Shown here: in pieces, positions 41,617-48,812 of the stretch
Position numbering within the stretch: position 1 is the first letter of the stretch
Layout of the letters: every line of letters starts with the position of its first letter
DNA from: Flavobacterium endoglycinae
GTDB taxonomy: Bacteria; Bacteroidota; Bacteroidia; Flavobacteriales; Flavobacteriaceae
Assembly (NCBI RefSeq): GCF_017352115.1
Contig: NZ_CP071448.1
Location: 5,329,001 to 5,393,000, forward strand
Direction: 5' to 3'
Length of the DNA: 64,000 nucleotides
Made by a program: the position numbers and the translations under genes
Notes under the pieces: model-generated
What the model was told of the DNA's origin: nothing
What the model saw: the letters and a program-made list of their open reading frames with translations, nothing else
Databases searched by the model: none

Positions 41617-42753
41617 TTAAAGCATTCCTTTCGTTGAAGGCAAAATCATTTTTTCGGTATCTCTTTTTACGGCTACTTTTATGGCTTTCGCGACAGCTTT
41701 AAAAATTGCTTCAATTTTGTGATGCTCGTTGATTCCTTCTGCTTTGATATTTAAGTTTGCTTTTGCCCCGTCTGTGAAGGATTTGAAGAAGTGATAAAAC
41801 ATTTCTGTTGGCATTTTACCTACCATTTCACGTTTGAATTCCGTTTCCCAGATCAGCCAGTTTCTTCCTCCAAAGTCAATTGCAGCCTGCGCTAAACAAT
41901 CGTCCATTGGCAGACAGAACCCATAACGCTCGATTCCTAGTTTATTTCCTAATGCTTTCGCGAAAACTTCTCCTAAAGCGATTGCAGTATCTTCGATTGT
42001 GTGATGTTCATCGACTTCTAAATCGCCTTTTACGGTAATTTCTAAGTCCATTTGACCATGACGTGAGATTTGGTCTAACATGTGATCGAAAAATGCAATT
42101 CCGGTGTCGATTTTGCTTTTTCCTGTTCCGTCAAGGTTTAAGTTGATGTAAATATCTGTTTCGTTTGTTTTTCTGGTAATAGATGCTGAACGTGCTTCTA
42201 GTTTCAGAAACTCATAAATTCTTTTCCAATCAGTGGTCTGTAAAGCGATTGTCTCATTCAATTCGTCACGTTTAGACGAAATTTCATTGCTTCCATTTCC
42301 ATCTGTCATATTCATGAAAATAGCTTTTGCTCCAAGATTTTTAGCCAATTCTACATCGGTTAAACGATCACCTAAAACAAAAGAGTTTTCCAAATCATAT
42401 TCAGGATTGTTTAGATATTTTGTCAGCATTCCGGTTCTTGGTTTGCGTGTTGGTGCATTTTCTTCCGGAAAAGTTCGGTCTACGAATATTTCATCAAAAA
42501 CAACGCCTTCGTTTTCAAATGCTTTTAGGATAAAATTCTGTGTTGGCCAAAATGTATCTTCTGGAAAACTATCCGTTCCCAAACCATCCTGATTGGTTAC
42601 CATTGCCAATTCGTAATCCAATTCATTAGCAATTTTAGCCAAATATTGAAACGCTTTTGGATAAAACTCTAGTTTCTCTAAGCTGTCTAATTGGTAATTT
42701 TCAGGTTCTAAAACAATCGTTCCATCACGATCGATAAAAAGTACTTTTTTCAT
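41617..42753 (-). CDS. hisB: Bifunctional histidinol-phosphatase / IGP dehydratase
   Basis: 378 residues from the ATG at 42753 (MKKVLFIDRDGTIV); 26 codons of open frame further upstream run through a repeat. HAD phosphatase domain is about 1-165 with DRDGT and LGDRLTDVELA. IGP dehydratase domain is about 170-378 with DEHHTIEDTAIALGE and EHHKIEAIFKA, which bind manganese. It performs steps 6 and 8. A 127-bp gap separates it from hisC. Confidence 0.96.
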   Translation of the reverse strand: MKKVLFIDRDGTIVLEPENYQLDSLEKLEFYPKAFQYLAKIANELDYELAMVTNQDGLGTDSFPEDTFWPTQNFILKAFENEGVVFDEIFVDRTFPEENAPTRKPRTGMLTKYLNNPEYDLENSFVLGDRLTDVELAKNLGAKAIFMNMTDGNGSNEISSKRDELNETIALQTTDWKRIYEFLKLEARSASITRKTNETDIYINLNLDGTGKSKIDTGIAFFDHMLDQISRHGQMDLEITVKGDLEVDEHHTIEDTAIALGEVFAKALGNKLGIERYGFCLPMDDCLAQAAIDFGGRNWLIWETEFKREMVGKMPTEMFYHFFKSFTDGAKANLNIKAEGINEHHKIEAIFKAVAKAIKVAVKRDTEKMILPSTKGML

Positions 42754-42880
42754 GTGTTTTATTTTTCTTCCACGAATTCTCGAATTATATTTATTCCAAC
42801 TTAAAATCCTTGACATATGTGCTAATTGCACTAATTGCCAAAAATTAAATAAAATTCGTGAATTCGTGGCTAATATATTT
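42754..42880. repeat. Quasi-palindrome between hisC and hisB (CACGAATTC family)
   Basis: CCACGAATTC at one end (42766-42789 region on the plus strand) pairs imperfectly with GAATTCGTGG near 42857-42871. Between them GTGCTAATTGCACTAATTG forms a second imperfect inverted unit. Confidence 0.75.
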
Positions 42881-43930
42881 TTAGCTTAATGACTTCAATT
42901 CTCTAATTACAACTTCATTTTCTTCTTTTGTTCCGATGGTAAAACGAAGACAATTTTCGCATAAAGGCTGTGTTGTTCTGTTTCTGATAACGATTCCTTT
43001 TTCAATTAATTGATCGTATCTTTTGTTAGCGTCATCCACTTTTGCTAAGATAAAATTAGCTTCTGTGGGATATACTTTTTCAACAAAACTCACTTCAAGT
43101 AAAACTTTAATCAACTCCTCTCTTTGTTCTATAATAGAAGCTATTTCTTGTTTTATTTTATTAGAATCTTTTAAACGCTCGATGGCTCTTTGCTGTGTTA
43201 ATTCGTTTACATTGTAAGGCGGTTTGATTTTATTCAAAATTGAAATTACGGCTTCAGAGGCGTAACAAATACCTAAACGAATTCCAGCCAAACCATATGC
43301 TTTAGAAAGTGTTTGCGTAATTACCAAATTTGGATAAGCATCAATTTCTACCAGCCAGCTTTCTTTATCCGAAAAGTCAATATAAGCTTCATCGATCACC
43401 ACTAAGCCTTTAAAGTTTTGAAGCAATTTTACCACGCTTTCATCTGAAAAAGAGTTTCCTGTTGGATTATTTGGCGAACATAAAAAAATGATTTTAGTAT
43501 TCTCGTCAACAGCTTCCAGAATTTTTTCAACTTGTGGCTGAAAATCTGCTGATAGTAAAATTTCTCTATTTTCGACCGCATTAATATTTGCCAAAACACC
43601 ATACATTCCGTATGTTGGCGGCAATGAAATAATATTGTCTTTATTCGGTTCGCAGAATGCTCTAAAAAGCAAATCTAGAACTTCATCGCTTCCGTTTCCT
43701 AATAAAATCTGGCTTTGTTTTGTCAAATTATTTTTAGCTAAAATGGCTTTAACCGAATTCTGCTGCGGATCTGGATAACGATTTACTCCATTTTGAAACG
43801 GATTTTCGTTGGCATCCAAAAAAATCATTTCGGCTGTGTCAAAATCTTCAAACTCATCTCTTGCAGAAGAGTATGGCTTTAAAGTTTTTACGTTTTCACG
43901 CGTTATTGTATTTATATCGAAGGTATTCAT
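42881..43930 (-). CDS. hisC: Histidinol-phosphate aminotransferase
   Basis: 349 residues from the ATG at 43930 (MNTFDINTITRENV); upstream open codons lie in a repeat. Fold type I PLP enzyme: the lysine in TLSKAYGLAGIRLG forms the internal aldimine, CSPNNPTGN and VVIDEAYIDFSD are the cofactor-contact segments. It transaminates imidazole acetol phosphate with glutamate. The gap to hisD is 72 bp and palindromic. Confidence 0.96.
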   Translation of the reverse strand: MNTFDINTITRENVKTLKPYSSARDEFEDFDTAEMIFLDANENPFQNGVNRYPDPQQNSVKAILAKNNLTKQSQILLGNGSDEVLDLLFRAFCEPNKDNIISLPPTYGMYGVLANINAVENREILLSADFQPQVEKILEAVDENTKIIFLCSPNNPTGNSFSDESVVKLLQNFKGLVVIDEAYIDFSDKESWLVEIDAYPNLVITQTLSKAYGLAGIRLGICYASEAVISILNKIKPPYNVNELTQQRAIERLKDSNKIKQEIASIIEQREELIKVLLEVSFVEKVYPTEANFILAKVDDANKRYDQLIEKGIVIRNRTTQPLCENCLRFTIGTKEENEVVIRELKSLS

Positions 43931-43945
43931 TGTTTTATTTTTTAT

Positions 43946-44030
43946 GTCCTGCAAGGTTTTCAAAACCTTAGGTATTATATTTATTGCCGTAATATTTTAA
44001 ACCTACGAGGTTTTCAAAACCTCGCAGGAC
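43946..44030. repeat. Long palindrome between hisD and hisC overlapping the end of hisD
   Basis: Arms 43946-43973 and 44001-44030 are nearly complementary and each contains the nested palindrome AGGTTTTGAAAACCT or its close variant. The arm 44003-44030 encodes the last residues of HisD and its TAG stop. Confidence 0.85.
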
Positions 44031-45301
44031 TCCAAACGTAATGTCACTGCATTTTTGTGCGCTTGCAAACCTTCGGCTTCTGCCATTGTTTCAATTGCTT
44101 TTCCGATGTTTTGAATTCCTTTTTCAGAGATTTTTTGGAATGTCATTGATTTCATAAAACTATCCAGATTCACACCGCTGTAATTCTTGGCATAACCATT
44201 TGTCGGTAAGGTATGATTGGTTCCAGATGCATAATCGCCTGCACTTTCAGGAGTGTAATTTCCAATAAAAACAGAACCTGCATTTACGATTCCGTTACAG
44301 TAGAAATCATCATATTGAGAGCAGATTATAAAGTGTTCAGGTCCGTATTCATTAATTAAATCCAAAGCTATTTGATCGCTTTCAACATAAATTAATTTTG
44401 AATTTTCGATTGCTTTCTCTGCGATAGCTTTTCTTGGAAGCACTTCTAATTGAGACTGAACTTCATTTTCAACTTCATTAATGAGTTTTTTTGAAGTAGA
44501 AACCAAAATTACCTGACTATCTGTTCCGTGTTCTGCCTGAGAAAGCAAATCAGAAGCTACGAAAGCAGGAACTGCAGTGTCATCGGCTACAATTAATAAT
44601 TCTGAAGGACCGGCAGGCATATCAATCGCGACTCCGAATTGTGTTGCCAATTGTTTTGCTACCGTTACAAATTGATTTCCTGGTCCAAATATTTTATACA
44701 CTTTCGGAATAGATTTTGTCCCGAAAGTCATTCCTGCAATTGCTTGAATTCCACCTGCTTTTATAATTTTAGTTACACCGCATAAATCGGCTGCATATAA
44801 AATCGCTGGATTAATTTTTCCTTTTTTGTCTGGCGGCGAACACAATACAATTTCTTTACAGCCTGCAATTTCTGCTGGAACAGCCAGCATTAACACCGTC
44901 GAAAACAAAGGCGCTGTTCCACCCGGAATGTATAAACCTATTTTCTGAATGGGTCTTTTTTCCTGCCAGCAGTTTACTCCCTCTATAGTTTCAACTTCAA
45001 TTCTGTTAGTTTTTTGTGCACTGTGGAATTTATAAATATTGTTTTTTGCTAGTTGAATAGCTTCTTTTAATTCATTTGGAATTAAACTAATCGCTTCTTT
45101 GATTTCCTCTTGCGAAACTTCGTAATTGTCTAACGAAATCCCATCGAAAATCGAAGTGTATTTTGTTACAGCTTCATCTCCTTTTTTCTGAACTTCTTTG
45201 AAGATTTCTTTTACAGTAACTTCAATATCATCAATTGTTTGGGTTGGTCTTTTTAATATTTCAGACCAAGTATCTGGTTTTGGATTATCTATTTTATTCA
45301 T
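44003..45301 (-). CDS. hisD: Histidinol dehydrogenase
   Basis: 432 residues. The family motifs are clear: GLYIPGGTAPLFSTVLM, KAGGIQAIAGMTFGT, GPGNQFVTVAKQ, DMPAGPSELLI with Zn ligands around HGTDSQ, and AGDYASGTNHTLPTNG. It oxidises histidinol to histidine with two NAD. The last residues SCEVLKTS and the TAG stop are encoded by the palindrome shared with the hisC gap, so the C-terminus appears to have been replaced or extended by repeat DNA. Confidence 0.96.
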   Translation of the reverse strand: MNKIDNPKPDTWSEILKRPTQTIDDIEVTVKEIFKEVQKKGDEAVTKYTSIFDGISLDNYEVSQEEIKEAISLIPNELKEAIQLAKNNIYKFHSAQKTNRIEVETIEGVNCWQEKRPIQKIGLYIPGGTAPLFSTVLMLAVPAEIAGCKEIVLCSPPDKKGKINPAILYAADLCGVTKIIKAGGIQAIAGMTFGTKSIPKVYKIFGPGNQFVTVAKQLATQFGVAIDMPAGPSELLIVADDTAVPAFVASDLLSQAEHGTDSQVILVSTSKKLINEVENEVQSQLEVLPRKAIAEKAIENSKLIYVESDQIALDLINEYGPEHFIICSQYDDFYCNGIVNAGSVFIGNYTPESAGDYASGTNHTLPTNGYAKNYSGVNLDSFMKSMTFQKISEKGIQNIGKAIETMAEAEGLQAHKNAVTLRLESCEVLKTS

Positions 45302-45388
45302 AATATTTCATATTAAATTCCAAATTTCTAAAATTCCAAATTCCAACACTATCCTTGGGATTTGGAATTTAAAAATTGAAATTTTCTT
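45302..45388. repeat. Repeat-filled gap between hisG and hisD
   Basis: It contains an AAATTCCAA-type copy (45362-45384, minus strand, just after the hisG stop) and an inverted copy ending at the hisD ATG, AAATTCCAAATTTC (45307-45320) with AATTCCAAATTCCAAC (45330-45345). Confidence 0.75.
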
Positions 45389-46246
45389 TTACAGTACCAT
45401 TTTCTCAATTGGGCAAACTAAAATTCCTTCTGCACCTACTTCTTTTAATTGATCGATTACGTCCCAGAAAGTATCTTTGTCGATTACGGAGTGAACACTG
45501 CTCCAACCTTCTTGTGCCAGCGGAAGAACCGTTAAACTTCTCAAAACTGGAAGAATTTTTCCAACAGCATCAATTTTGTCGTTTGGAACATTCATCAAAA
45601 TATATTTTGAATTTCGAGCTCTTAAAACCGCTTGAATTCTGAATTTTAAAGTATCAATGTGTTTTTGGATTTCGGGAGAAACTTTTGGAGAAACCGCTAA
45701 AACAGCTTCACTTTTCAAGATTACTTCAACTTCTTTTAAGTTGTTTTTAAACAATGTACTACCACTTGAAACGATATCTACAATTGCATCTGCAAGACCA
45801 ATATTAGGAGCGATTTCTACAGAACCGGAAATCTGGTGGATATCTACTTTTAGACCAAATTTATTAAAATATTCAGTAACCGTATTTGGGTATGAAGTTG
45901 CAATACGAAGATTGGCTAAATCCTGAATAGAGTTGTATTCGAAAGTTTTTGGAACTGCTACTGAAACTTTACATTTCGAGAATCCTAATTTTTGAACGAC
46001 TTCAATTCCTTTTCCTTTTTCTACTAGAAGATTGTCGCCAACGATTGCTAAATCTACTACTCCATCGATCAGATATTGAGGAATATCTGAATTTCTAAGA
46101 TATAAAACTTCTAGAGGAAAATTTGAAGCTTCGGCTTTTAACTGGTCGATTCCGTTGTTGATTGAAATACCACAGTCTTTCAGGATCTGAATGCTGTCTT
46201 CGTTTAAACGACCTGATTTTTGAATTGCAATTTTTAAAGTACTCAT
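45389..46246 (-). CDS. hisG: ATP phosphoribosyltransferase, long form
   Basis: 285 residues, with the C-terminal regulatory ACT-like domain (about 210-285, ending GAEGILVCPIEKMVL) that gives histidine feedback inhibition in the long HisG form. The PRPP-binding loop is in DIVSSGSTLFKNNL. The N-terminus LKIAIQKSGRLNEDSIQ is standard. First structural gene of the operon, 108 bp downstream of the leader peptide and directly after the attenuator hairpin. Confidence 0.96.
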   Translation of the reverse strand: MSTLKIAIQKSGRLNEDSIQILKDCGISINNGIDQLKAEASNFPLEVLYLRNSDIPQYLIDGVVDLAIVGDNLLVEKGKGIEVVQKLGFSKCKVSVAVPKTFEYNSIQDLANLRIATSYPNTVTEYFNKFGLKVDIHQISGSVEIAPNIGLADAIVDIVSSGSTLFKNNLKEVEVILKSEAVLAVSPKVSPEIQKHIDTLKFRIQAVLRARNSKYILMNVPNDKIDAVGKILPVLRSLTVLPLAQEGWSSVHSVIDKDTFWDVIDQLKEVGAEGILVCPIEKMVL

Positions 46247-46293
46247 TTTTTAGTTGTTGTTTGATTAATAGTTTGAGTACAAAGAATTGGCAT

Positions 46294-46327
46294 AAAAAAA
46301 CCCGTTTGATGTACTCAAACGGGTTTT
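46294..46327 (-). terminator. Attenuator terminator of the his operon
   Basis: On the minus strand a perfect 13-bp stem (46327-46315 with 46309-46297) around a 5-nt loop runs into seven U (46300-46294). CTCAAGCG in the leader (46371-46364) can pair with CGTTTGAG of the 5' arm (46321-46314) with one G-U pair, forming the antiterminator. Confidence 0.9.
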
Positions 46328-46354
46328 AAAATATGATGATTTACACACATACCA

Positions 46355-46414
46355 TTAACACATCGCTTGAGAGCAATAATGTAAATGATGATGATGTAAT
46401 TGATTTGAAATCAT
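46355..46414 (-). CDS. hisL: his operon leader peptide
   Basis: A 19-residue open frame, MISNQLHHHHLHYCSQAMC, stop TAA, with five His codons in six positions. It starts about 30 nt after the predicted transcription start and ends 27 bp before the terminator stem. Codons 15-17 (TCT CAA GCG) are the antiterminator segment, so a ribosome stalled in the His run leaves it free and one at the stop codon covers it. Composition, position and the competing hairpins all agree. Translation is not shown by sequence alone. Confidence 0.93.
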   Translation of the reverse strand: MISNQLHHHHLHYCSQAMC

Positions 46415-46449
46415 TGTTCGGTTTATTTTATAATTCTTTGATTCGTTTG

Positions 46450-46481
46450 CAAATATAATAGATAAAATTATAAAAAAGCAA
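46450..46481 (-). promoter_or_regulatory. Promoter of the his operon
   Basis: On the minus strand TTG (46481-46479), 21 bp, TATATTTG (46457-46450), the full Bacteroidota consensus, with the start site expected near 46444. Confidence 0.8.
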
Positions 46482-46554
46482 TTTTTATTTTAACTTAACG
46501 ATAGTTTATTGTTAAAAAACAATTTCACAGTCATTTGAAATGCTATTTTTTGAA

Positions 46555-47955
46555 TCATTTTAACACTTTCTGATATTCTTCAAACCCCAGTAAAACTTTG
46601 GTTCCAACACCTATTTCGCTTTCTATTTCAAAATCAATCTGAAGTAAATCTGTCATTCTTTTTACGATAAACAAACCTAATCCAGTTCCTTTAATATCAG
46701 AATGATTTAAAGAATCTGATCTGAAAAACGGATTTAAAATCGATTCTAAATCTTTTTTAGCAATTCCAATTCCCTGATCCAAAACGACACAATATATTTT
46801 ATTTTCCTTTCTTAATAATGATATTTTAATTTCACTATTTTTCTTCGAATATTTCACGGCGTTTGAAATTATATTTCGAAGAATCGTAACCACTAAATAA
46901 TTATCTGAATAGGTATAAAAATCCTCTGAAGCATCTAATACGACGTTAACTTTTCCAGACTTTATCTTCTCAGAATTCAGCTTCAAAACATCTAAAATAA
47001 CGGCATTCAAATACACGTTTTCTTTTAGAATATTTTGTTTTTGATTTTCAAAACGAGCCATCATCAAAAGCTGATCTACCAATGAATTTAAATGATCAAC
47101 TTCGTTAATGCAATAATTTATTTTTTCTTCGTATTCTTTACTATCTCTAGGTTTACGTATTAATACTTCAAGTGTTCCTTTAATTACAGTCAGCGGTGTT
47201 CTAAGCTCATGCGAAGCGTCTGAAGTAAATTGTTTTTCGCGATCGATTGCGTCTTCTATCCGATTTAATAAATTGTTGATTGTAGTTGAAAGCACAAACA
47301 ATTCATCTCGTGTTTTAGGAAGTGGAATTCTGGTTTTCAAGTTATCCTTTGTAATAATTTTTGAAGTATTGATGATCTCATTTATTGGACTTATACTTCT
47401 TCCAGCCAAAAATCTTGCTATAAAAAAGAGCAATAAAAGGATAATTGGAAATGTAATTAAAAGTGTGTCTAAAAGATTTTCTAAAACCTGCGTAGAATCA
47501 GATAAGGACATTGCAATAATCAAATATCCTATTTTTTTTGATTTTATGTGAAGCGGCACCTGAATCTGCCTGATTTTATTGTCTAATAATTTAGTGTCAA
47601 AAAGTTCAAAACCTGATTTTCCTTCATGAAATACCAGTTTTTCATTTTTTAAATTAGGCGATTTCTCAATTATTTTCTTGTTCAAGTCTAAAAACTGAAC
47701 AAAAACTGGATTAACATCAACCGAATTGTGCTCACGTTCTTCCCATTCTTCGGCATCCATCAAAATAACCGCTTTCTTTTCAACTCTGATTTCACTAAGA
47801 TGATCACGGACTTCTATTAAAAGATTTTCATCAATATGATTATAAACCGTTAGTCGAACAATAATATAAATAGCCGAAAACACTGCTAAAACCAACAATC
47901 CTGTAGTAATAATGTAGTTTAGTGCAATTCTGTTTTTAAAGGAAAGCTGTGTCAT
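46555..47955 (-). CDS. Sensor histidine kinase
   Basis: 466 residues. Membrane segments at about 12-34 and 160-182 flank a periplasmic sensor of roughly 125 residues. Then come a HAMP linker, a HisKA domain with the phosphorylated His in FTSDASHELRTPLTV, and an HATPase domain with NIISNAVKYSKK, DQGIGIAK and GTGLGLFIV. The start codon overlaps the stop of the response regulator (TAATG), so the two are translationally coupled. The signal is unknown. Confidence 0.93.
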   Translation of the reverse strand: MTQLSFKNRIALNYIITTGLLVLAVFSAIYIIVRLTVYNHIDENLLIEVRDHLSEIRVEKKAVILMDAEEWEEREHNSVDVNPVFVQFLDLNKKIIEKSPNLKNEKLVFHEGKSGFELFDTKLLDNKIRQIQVPLHIKSKKIGYLIIAMSLSDSTQVLENLLDTLLITFPIILLLLFFIARFLAGRSISPINEIINTSKIITKDNLKTRIPLPKTRDELFVLSTTINNLLNRIEDAIDREKQFTSDASHELRTPLTVIKGTLEVLIRKPRDSKEYEEKINYCINEVDHLNSLVDQLLMMARFENQKQNILKENVYLNAVILDVLKLNSEKIKSGKVNVVLDASEDFYTYSDNYLVVTILRNIISNAVKYSKKNSEIKISLLRKENKIYCVVLDQGIGIAKKDLESILNPFFRSDSLNHSDIKGTGLGLFIVKRMTDLLQIDFEIESEIGVGTKVLLGFEEYQKVLK

Positions 47956-48620
47956 TACAAATCGTTTGCTATATATCCGATGCCTCGAACTGTTTTTATG
48001 TAATCTTCTTCAATTTTAAGATTGAGTTTTTTTCGAATAGCGTTTATAAAAACGTCGATTACACCCGTATCATATTCAAAATAAATTTCCCAAACGTCTT
48101 TTAAAATCTGGTTTCGGGTACATACTTTCCCTTTATGCTGGACTAAATAAGTCAAAAGTTCAAATTCTCTCTGCGTAAGCGAAACTTCTTCTCCGCTTTT
48201 AAGTATCAAATGTTTAGATAAATCGATAGTTATAGTACCAAGCGTGAGCGTTTCAGTTCGTTTTTTGGTTCTAAAATGTACTTTTATACGTTCAACAAGT
48301 TCTTCAAAACTAAAAGGTTTCTTGATATAATCGTTAGCTCCAGCTTTCAATCCTTCAATAGTTTCCTGAACAGTATCTTTTGCGGTTAAAAAAATAATTG
48401 GAGTCGTTTCGTCTTTTACACGTATGGCTTTGCATAAATCCAGTCCGTTAATTTTAGGCAGCATCCAATCTAATAAAATCAAGTCAAATTTCTGATTTTG
48501 AATTAATTCAAAGCCTTTAGAACCATCATTTGCTGTGGTTATTTCATATCCTTCTTCCTGAAGGCCTTGTTTTAAAAACTGAACAATTCCTAATTCGTCT
48601 TCTACTATTAAAATATGCAT
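47955..48620 (-). CDS. OmpR/PhoB-family response regulator
   Basis: 221 residues. Receiver domain about 1-115 with phosphorylatable Asp51 (LILLDWMLP), the acidic pair in VEDE and the conserved Lys in FLTAKD. Winged-helix DNA-binding domain about 125-221 (VSLTQREFELLTYLVQHKGKVCTRNQILKDVW). Proteins of this class bind direct repeats with 10-11 bp period as side-by-side dimers. Such a repeat array is found just upstream of the divergent LTA-synthase-like gene, which is the probable target. It also has its own promoter. Confidence 0.94.
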   Translation of the reverse strand: MHILIVEDELGIVQFLKQGLQEEGYEITTANDGSKGFELIQNQKFDLILLDWMLPKINGLDLCKAIRVKDETTPIIFLTAKDTVQETIEGLKAGANDYIKKPFSFEELVERIKVHFRTKKRTETLTLGTITIDLSKHLILKSGEEVSLTQREFELLTYLVQHKGKVCTRNQILKDVWEIYFEYDTGVIDVFINAIRKKLNLKIEEDYIKTVRGIGYIANDL

Positions 48621-48660
48621 TTTTTATATTTAGTTAAGATCAACTCTTGATTTCAATTAT

Positions 48661-48668
48661 CAAAGATA
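48661..48668 (-). promoter_or_regulatory. -7 element of the two-component operon
   Basis: Minus-strand TATCTTTG, 41 bp upstream of the response-regulator ATG. An inverted repeat ATCAA/TTGAT (48638-48650) lies between it and the gene. Confidence 0.6.
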
Positions 48669-48718
48669 GAAATTTTAAAGAATGACAGCTAAAATTTAAA
48701 TCTACAGAAAATCACCAC

Positions 48719-48779
48719 CTTAAGCAAATATTAAGATAGCGTTAAGTGAAGTCAAAGTTCAGCTTAATCTGAAATTAAT
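48719..48779. promoter_or_regulatory. Array of six nTTAAk-like boxes at 11-bp period
   Basis: CTTAAG (48719), ATTAAG (48730), GTTAAG (48741), TCAAAG (48752, degenerate), CTTAAT (48763) and ATTAAT (48774) begin at exact 11-bp steps. Five of six keep the TTAA core. It is a candidate operator for the OmpR-family regulator and resembles an extended PmrA box. The last box ends 10 bp before the -7 element of the downstream gene. Confidence 0.75.
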
Positions 48780-48789
48780 CTTTCAAAAG

Positions 48790-48797
48790 TAATTTTG
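48790..48797 (+). promoter_or_regulatory. -7 element of the LTA-synthase-like gene
   Basis: TAATTTTG, 15 bp upstream of the ATG at 48813. No TTG at -33; the box array occupies that position. Confidence 0.65.
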
Positions 48798-48812
48798 TAA
48801 AAAAATATTCAG

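Noticed and set aside
43946..44030. The hisD-hisC palindrome as an intrinsic terminator
   Set aside because: It lies inside the operon and lacks a U-run in the operon direction; downstream his genes need transcription through it.
44003..46246. A riboswitch or T-box upstream of hisG or in the his gaps
   Set aside because: No conserved aptamer-like core was seen. The leader peptide with His codons explains the upstream region better.
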